A stretch of DNA of 10,007 nt from Dehalococcoidia bacterium (GTDB lineage Bacteria > Chloroflexota > Dehalococcoidia > GIF9 > AB-539-J10): assembly GCA_030626915.1 (NCBI GenBank), contig DAOUTC010000034.1:1-10007 (forward strand), in the 5' to 3' direction. This document shows, one piece after another, positions 7,042 to 10,007 of the stretch. Each line of letters begins with the position of its first letter. The stretch's first letter is position 1. The position numbers and the translations under genes were made by a program. The notes under the pieces are model-generated. The model ran no database searches, was not told where the DNA came from, and saw only the letters and a program-made list of their open reading frames with translations.

Positions 7042-7917
7042 TTACGTATTGCGTCTTTCAGCAGCTTTAATAGTATTAGCCATCAGCATTGCTGTGGTCA
7101 CTGGACCGGTGCCGCCTGGCACCGGGGTTATTGCTCCAGCCTTCTCCTTCACTGCCTCAAAATCAACATCACCCACTAACTTGAATTTCCCTGTGGCTGG
7201 ATCCTCTATTTGGTTTACCCCCACATCAATCACTATAGCGCCTTCTTTTACCATATCCGCTGTAATCGCTTTAGCTTTCCCCATAGCCGCAACCAAAATA
7301 TCTGCTTGCCTAGTGATTGAAGGGAGGGCTTTGGTTCCGGTGTGGCAGACAGTTACAGTAGCGTTAGCCTTCTTTTGCTTTTGCACCAGAATACCCATTA
7401 GCGGTTTCCCTACAATATTGCTTCGGCCGCAAATAACCACGTGCTTCCCTTCAGGGCTATGCCCGCTGCGAACCAGCAGCTCTTGAACCCCGTAAGGAGT
7501 CGAAGGGAGAAAGGTTTCCTCCCCCAGAAGCAACTTCCCTATATTTACCGGATTAGTCCCGTCAATATCTTTATCAGGTGATATGGCGCTTTCTGCTTTA
7601 AGAGTATCGAGATGTTTAGGCAAAGGCAGTTGAAGAATAATACCATGGAATTTAGGGTTCTTATTAAGTCCTTCAATCTTCCTCTCGAGTGCCTCTTGAG
7701 TAATATTCTCAGGCAACTCAGCTGTTTCCATAAGCATGCCTATTTTCTCACATCCCCTGGCGATGCTACGCAGGTAAGATAAAGAGGCGGGGTCTTCTCC
7801 CACTAAAACTGCTGCGAGGGCCGGGATTACCCCCTTCTCCTTAAGTTTATCTGTCCGTTGTTTTAGCTCCTCACGGATAGCAGCAGCTATTTTTCTGCCA
7901 TCGATAATTTCTACCAT
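7042..7917 (-). CDS. folD: FolD paralogue A: dehydrogenase motifs intact, cyclohydrolase lysine replaced by isoleucine
   Basis: 291 residues from the ATG chosen here, which gives the standard N-terminus MVEIIDGRKIA. An upstream in-frame GTG at 8011-8013 would add 32 residues, but these are encoded by an intergenic palindromic repeat and have no FolD counterpart. The dinucleotide site is textbook: GRSNIVGKP (164-172), CHTGT (191-195), AMGKA (211-215) and DVGVN (231-235). Y48, Q96 and D119 are present, but the invariant catalytic lysine four residues after the tyrosine is isoleucine (I52; codon ATC at 7762-7764). In the human bifunctional enzyme, loss of this lysine abolishes cyclohydrolase while dehydrogenase activity persists. 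This copy therefore looks like a dehydrogenase-only enzyme. The Shine-Dalgarno is weak (a GAGAG-type purine run). It is followed without a gap by the second folD. Confidence 0.9.
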   Translation of the reverse strand: MVEIIDGRKIAAAIREELKQRTDKLKEKGVIPALAAVLVGEDPASLSYLRSIARGCEKIGMLMETAELPENITQEALERKIEGLNKNPKFHGIILQLPLPKHLDTLKAESAISPDKDIDGTNPVNIGKLLLGEETFLPSTPYGVQELLVRSGHSPEGKHVVICGRSNIVGKPLMGILVQKQKKANATVTVCHTGTKALPSITRQADILVAAMGKAKAITADMVKEGAIVIDVGVNQIEDPATGKFKLVGDVDFEAVKEKAGAITPVPGGTGPVTTAMLMANTIKAAERRNT

Positions 7918-7963
7918 TCTGTCTCTCTTCTTCTTAAAACAACTCTTTCTACTTCTACTCTCC

Positions 7964-8027
7964 GAGATTGCCTCGTCGCTGACTCTTTCGCTTCCGTCAG
8001 GGCTTCGGCTCACCCTCGCAATGACAG
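7964..8027. repeat. Palindromic intergenic repeat element between fhs and folD
   Basis: An element of about 64 bp bounded by GAGATTGC on the left and GCAATGACAG on the right on the plus strand. ATTGC (7967-7971) and GCAAT (8018-8022) form the outer inverted repeat. CTGAC (7979-7983) and GTCAG (7996-8000) form an inner stem with a 12-base loop, and a small GCTTCGGC hairpin follows, giving a cloverleaf-like fold. From memory, sequences of the type 'GTCATTGCGAG...GCAATCTC' recur many times in intergenic DNA of diverse bacterial genomes and metagenomes. Only one copy is present here, so the repeat status is inferred from recognition. It lies inside a transcribed gap and could affect expression of the downstream genes. 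Confidence 0.6.
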
Positions 8028-8041
8028 GCAGGCTTCCTTTA

Positions 8042-9799
8042 CTAAAACAGCCCCTTTATCTTTCCTGTCTCCAGGTCAACATCAACGTCAACAAAAGCAG
8101 GTCTGCTGGGAAGGCCAGGCATAGTTGACATAGCTCCACAAAGAGGATAGAAGAATCCAGCACCTACTGAAGCCCTGATATCACGAACAGGAAGCATGTA
8201 GTTTTTGGGCACACCCTTCCAAAGAGGATTGTGGGAAAGGGAAAGATGCGTCTTAGCCATGTTGACCGTCATCCAGCCGAAGCCTAGGTCAGTGTAAAGT
8301 TTCAACTTACTTTGTGCTTCGGGAGCAAAATCTACACCGTCAGCACCAAATACTTTGGTAGCTATGGTCTCTATCTTGTCTTTGATAGGAATATCGTCAG
8401 GGAAGAGGAATTTTAGCTCGTGGGGCTTCTCTACTGCCTTAAGTACCTCGTCTGCCAGCTCCAGAGTTCCTTCTCCTCCTTTGGCCCAGGATTCGGAAAC
8501 AGCCACACCGTCAGCGCCAGCCTCCAGGGCTTTCTGACGCACTAATTCTATCTCTTTATCAGTATCAGGAGTAAATCTATTAATATTTACTACTACAGGT
8601 ACGCCATACATCCTGGCTATTTCGATATTTCGAGCCAGGTTCTCGCAACCTTTCTCCACTGCAGGAAGGTTCTCAGTCTCAGCAGCTTCCTTGACCCTGG
8701 CGTAAGGCATACCAGGCCGAAGGAGAAAGGCACCGCCGTGCTCTTTAAGAGCCCTTATAGAGGCGACAATGACAGCACAGTCTGTCTTTAATCCACTCTG
8801 GCGACATTTGACATCAACAAACTTGGAAAAGCCACAGTCAACGCCAAAGCCATTTTCGGTGACGACATAATCAGCTAACTTCAGGGCTGCCAGGTCAGCT
8901 ATAACTGAGCTATTGCCATGGGCTACATTGGCGAAGGGGAAACCATGACAAATCATAGGATGACCCTCTGTGGATTGGACCAAGTTAGGCTTAAGAGCAT
9001 CCACCAGCAAGGCAGTCATTGCCCCAGCCACGTGAAGGTCTTCACAAGTTACCGGCTTCCTATCATAAGTATAGGCCACGACAGTCCTTTTGAGTCTCTC
9101 CCTCAAGTCTTTAAGTCCGGTGGTCAAGGCAAAAATAGCTGCTGTCTCAGTAGCTACGGTAATATCCCAATGTGCCAATCTAGGGTAGCCATTGGCATAG
9201 CCGCCCAGTCCGATAATGGCATCCCTCAAGGCGCGGCATTCCAAATCCTCACAATAAGTCCAGGTAATGTTTAAAGGGTCGATATTTAGAGGATTCCTGT
9301 GGGTATCGCCGGGAGTTTTCCCATGAAGGATGCTGGCATCTATGGCAGCAGCACAGAGATTATGAGCAGTCTCTACAGCATGGACATCACCGGTAAAGTG
9401 GAGGTTGATGTTTTCCATAGGCAAAGCCTGGGAATAACCGCCTCCAGCAGCGCCTCCCTTTATGCCAAATGTTGGCCCTTTAGATGGCTGACGAAAAGTA
9501 TTGATAACTTTCTTACCTTTTAGCTTTAAGGCCTGACCTAAGCCAAAGGCGCTTACCGTCTTTCCTTCACCCAGGGGTGTAGGGGTAATGGCAGTGACAC
9601 ATATCATTTTGCCATCGGGTTTATCCTTTAATCTATTCAAAACCTTAGCGTAATCAACCTTAGCCATATACTTTCCATAGGGTATAAGCTCCTCATCCAA
9701 AATCCCGGCATCATTGGCTACCTCAGTGATGGGTCTAAGCTCAGCCTCCTGTGCAATTTCGATATCGCTGGGCACTGGCTCTCTCTTTTTTACTGGCAT
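8042..9799 (-). CDS. fhs: Formate-tetrahydrofolate ligase (10-formyl-THF synthetase)
   Basis: 585 residues, slightly longer than the roughly 556-560 of clostridial enzymes. It makes 10-formyl-THF from formate, THF and ATP through formyl phosphate, the entry of the methyl branch. Visible motifs: the P-loop TPTPLGEGKT (72-81), the formyl-phosphate/cation region R103-QPSKGPTFGIKGG followed by AAGGGYSQ (117-124), NLHFTGDVHAV (132-142) and a C-terminal IKGLF. R103 matches Moorella Arg97. The next residue is Gln rather than the Glu98 of the monovalent-cation site, a variant I also recall from eukaryotic C1-THF synthases. The start is firm: an AAAGGAGG Shine-Dalgarno at 9807-9814 lies seven bases from the ATG. 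This is the first gene of the operon, behind a sigma70-like promoter, with a leader of about 60 bases holding no riboswitch that I recognise. Confidence 0.97.
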   Translation of the reverse strand: MPVKKREPVPSDIEIAQEAELRPITEVANDAGILDEELIPYGKYMAKVDYAKVLNRLKDKPDGKMICVTAITPTPLGEGKTVSAFGLGQALKLKGKKVINTFRQPSKGPTFGIKGGAAGGGYSQALPMENINLHFTGDVHAVETAHNLCAAAIDASILHGKTPGDTHRNPLNIDPLNITWTYCEDLECRALRDAIIGLGGYANGYPRLAHWDITVATETAAIFALTTGLKDLRERLKRTVVAYTYDRKPVTCEDLHVAGAMTALLVDALKPNLVQSTEGHPMICHGFPFANVAHGNSSVIADLAALKLADYVVTENGFGVDCGFSKFVDVKCRQSGLKTDCAVIVASIRALKEHGGAFLLRPGMPYARVKEAAETENLPAVEKGCENLARNIEIARMYGVPVVVNINRFTPDTDKEIELVRQKALEAGADGVAVSESWAKGGEGTLELADEVLKAVEKPHELKFLFPDDIPIKDKIETIATKVFGADGVDFAPEAQSKLKLYTDLGFGWMTVNMAKTHLSLSHNPLWKGVPKNYMLPVRDIRASVGAGFFYPLCGAMSTMPGLPSRPAFVDVDVDLETGKIKGLF

Positions 9800-9865
9800 A
9801 ATGAAACCTCCTTTACTTTAAAAATATGGCTCTACTTAAAAACCACCTTGTTATTAAAAGGCGAT

Positions 9866-9895
9866 AGTATAGCGTATAAGAGGGAAGGTCGTCAA
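9866..9895 (-). promoter_or_regulatory. Sigma70-type promoter for the fhs operon
   Basis: On the minus strand a -35 box TTGACG (9890-9895) and a -10 box TATACT (9866-9871) are separated by 18 bases. Each differs from consensus by one base. Transcription would begin near 9858-9860, leaving a 5' leader of about 60 bases before the fhs ATG. This is the best promoter match I found, and it is placed correctly to drive the whole seven-gene operon. Confidence 0.65.
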
Positions 9896-9918
9896 TAGTT
9901 TGCTCGTTCATGTGTTGA

Positions 9919-9965
9919 TGTTCTATGATTTTGTCACCATCTAATTGTTCTGGGAAAATGTCACC
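9919..9965 (+). repeat. Two direct 20-bp repeat units at 27-bp spacing, likely transposase-binding end of an insertion sequence
   Basis: Units at 9919-9938 and 9946-9965 both begin TGTTCT and end TGTCACC; 15 of 20 positions agree. They lie directly before an open reading frame that starts with ATG one base after the second unit. Iterated GTGACA...AGAACA-type units (the same motif read on the minus strand) are, from memory, found at the ends of some insertion sequences encoding helix-turn-helix/DDE transposases. The outer boundary of the element is not identifiable here; it would fall near 9896-9918, just upstream of the fhs -35 box. Confidence 0.5.
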
Positions 9966-9966
9966 C

Positions 9967-10007
9967 ATGAAGGAGATGGTGATATTGAACAAGAAGGAAC
10001 AGAGAAG
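9967..10007 (+). CDS. Start of a reading frame running off the window, possible transposase
   Basis: Only 13 complete codons are visible (MKEMVILNKKEQR). The frame is open to the window end. AAGGAG at 9970-9975 is also a plausible Shine-Dalgarno for the TTG at 9985, so the true start is unsettled between ATG 9967, ATG 9976 and TTG 9985. A short charged start of the ILNKKEQ type resembles transposases that begin with a helix-turn-helix domain, and the iterated terminal-type repeats immediately upstream support an insertion-sequence reading. The visible part is too short to prove a family. Confidence 0.35.
   Translation, partial: MKEMVILNKKEQR

Noticed and set aside
6932..7486. Long plus-strand reading frame opposite the two folD genes
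   Set aside because: It lies wholly antisense to well-conserved FolD sequence, has low-complexity hydrophobic content and no homology I recognise.
7918..8013. 32-residue N-terminal extension of FolD copy A from an upstream GTG
   Set aside because: The extension is arginine/serine-rich, is encoded by the palindromic intergenic repeat, has no counterpart in FolD proteins, and the ATG at 7917 gives the family-standard N-terminus.
9800..9860. Tetrahydrofolate or other riboswitch in the fhs leader
   Set aside because: The leader is only about 60 bases, A/T-rich, and I find no conserved THF-riboswitch core or convincing multi-helix fold.

Overview
The window is a compact piece of an anaerobic bacterial chromosome. 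It is dominated by one seven-gene minus-strand operon for the methyl branch of the Wood-Ljungdahl (reductive acetyl-CoA) pathway. Gene content and moderate-to-low GC fit an anaerobic Chloroflexota (Dehalococcoidia-like) or clostridial acetogen lineage. This is inference: no taxonomic marker is present, and no CODH/ACS or complete Rnf genes are visible.

Left part (1-1955): a tRNA-Arg(UCG) missing only its first base, a divergent DegV-family lipid-binding protein (+), a DnaQ/YprB-like 3'-5' exonuclease (-) and a small DUF2905 membrane protein (+). These are unrelated housekeeping or unknown genes.

Central operon (9799 down to 1958, all minus strand): fhs (formate-THF ligase), folD copy A, folD copy B, a cobalamin-reactivation (MetH activation-domain-like) protein, a MetV-like/RnfC fusion, metV and metF. 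Together they turn formate into formyl-, methenyl-, methylene- and finally methyl-THF. The last step is carried by a predicted NADH-oxidising MetF/MetV/RnfC2-type reductase. A sigma70-like promoter and a strong Shine-Dalgarno lie in front of fhs. Downstream genes abut or overlap (0, 2, 17-18, -26 and -4 nt), which points to co-transcription and translational coupling. The only real gap, between fhs and folD copy A, holds an imperfect palindromic element that looks like a dispersed intergenic repeat.

Two things stand out. The two adjacent FolD paralogues have complementary damage: copy A (7042-7917) has lost the catalytic lysine of the cyclohydrolase site but keeps a textbook dinucleotide-binding motif, while copy B (6157-7041) keeps all cyclohydrolase residues but has a rewritten dinucleotide-binding site. 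This suggests that a bifunctional enzyme has been split into two specialised ones. The MTHFR is also unusual, with a second MetV-like domain fused to RnfC next to a separate MetV. GC sampled by hand falls sharply from fhs/folD-A to folD-B and the reductase genes, so the operon may have been assembled from two sources.

Right edge (about 9900-10007): two 20-bp direct repeat units at 27-bp spacing followed by an open reading frame running off the window. This looks like the end of an insertion sequence placed just upstream of the fhs promoter.
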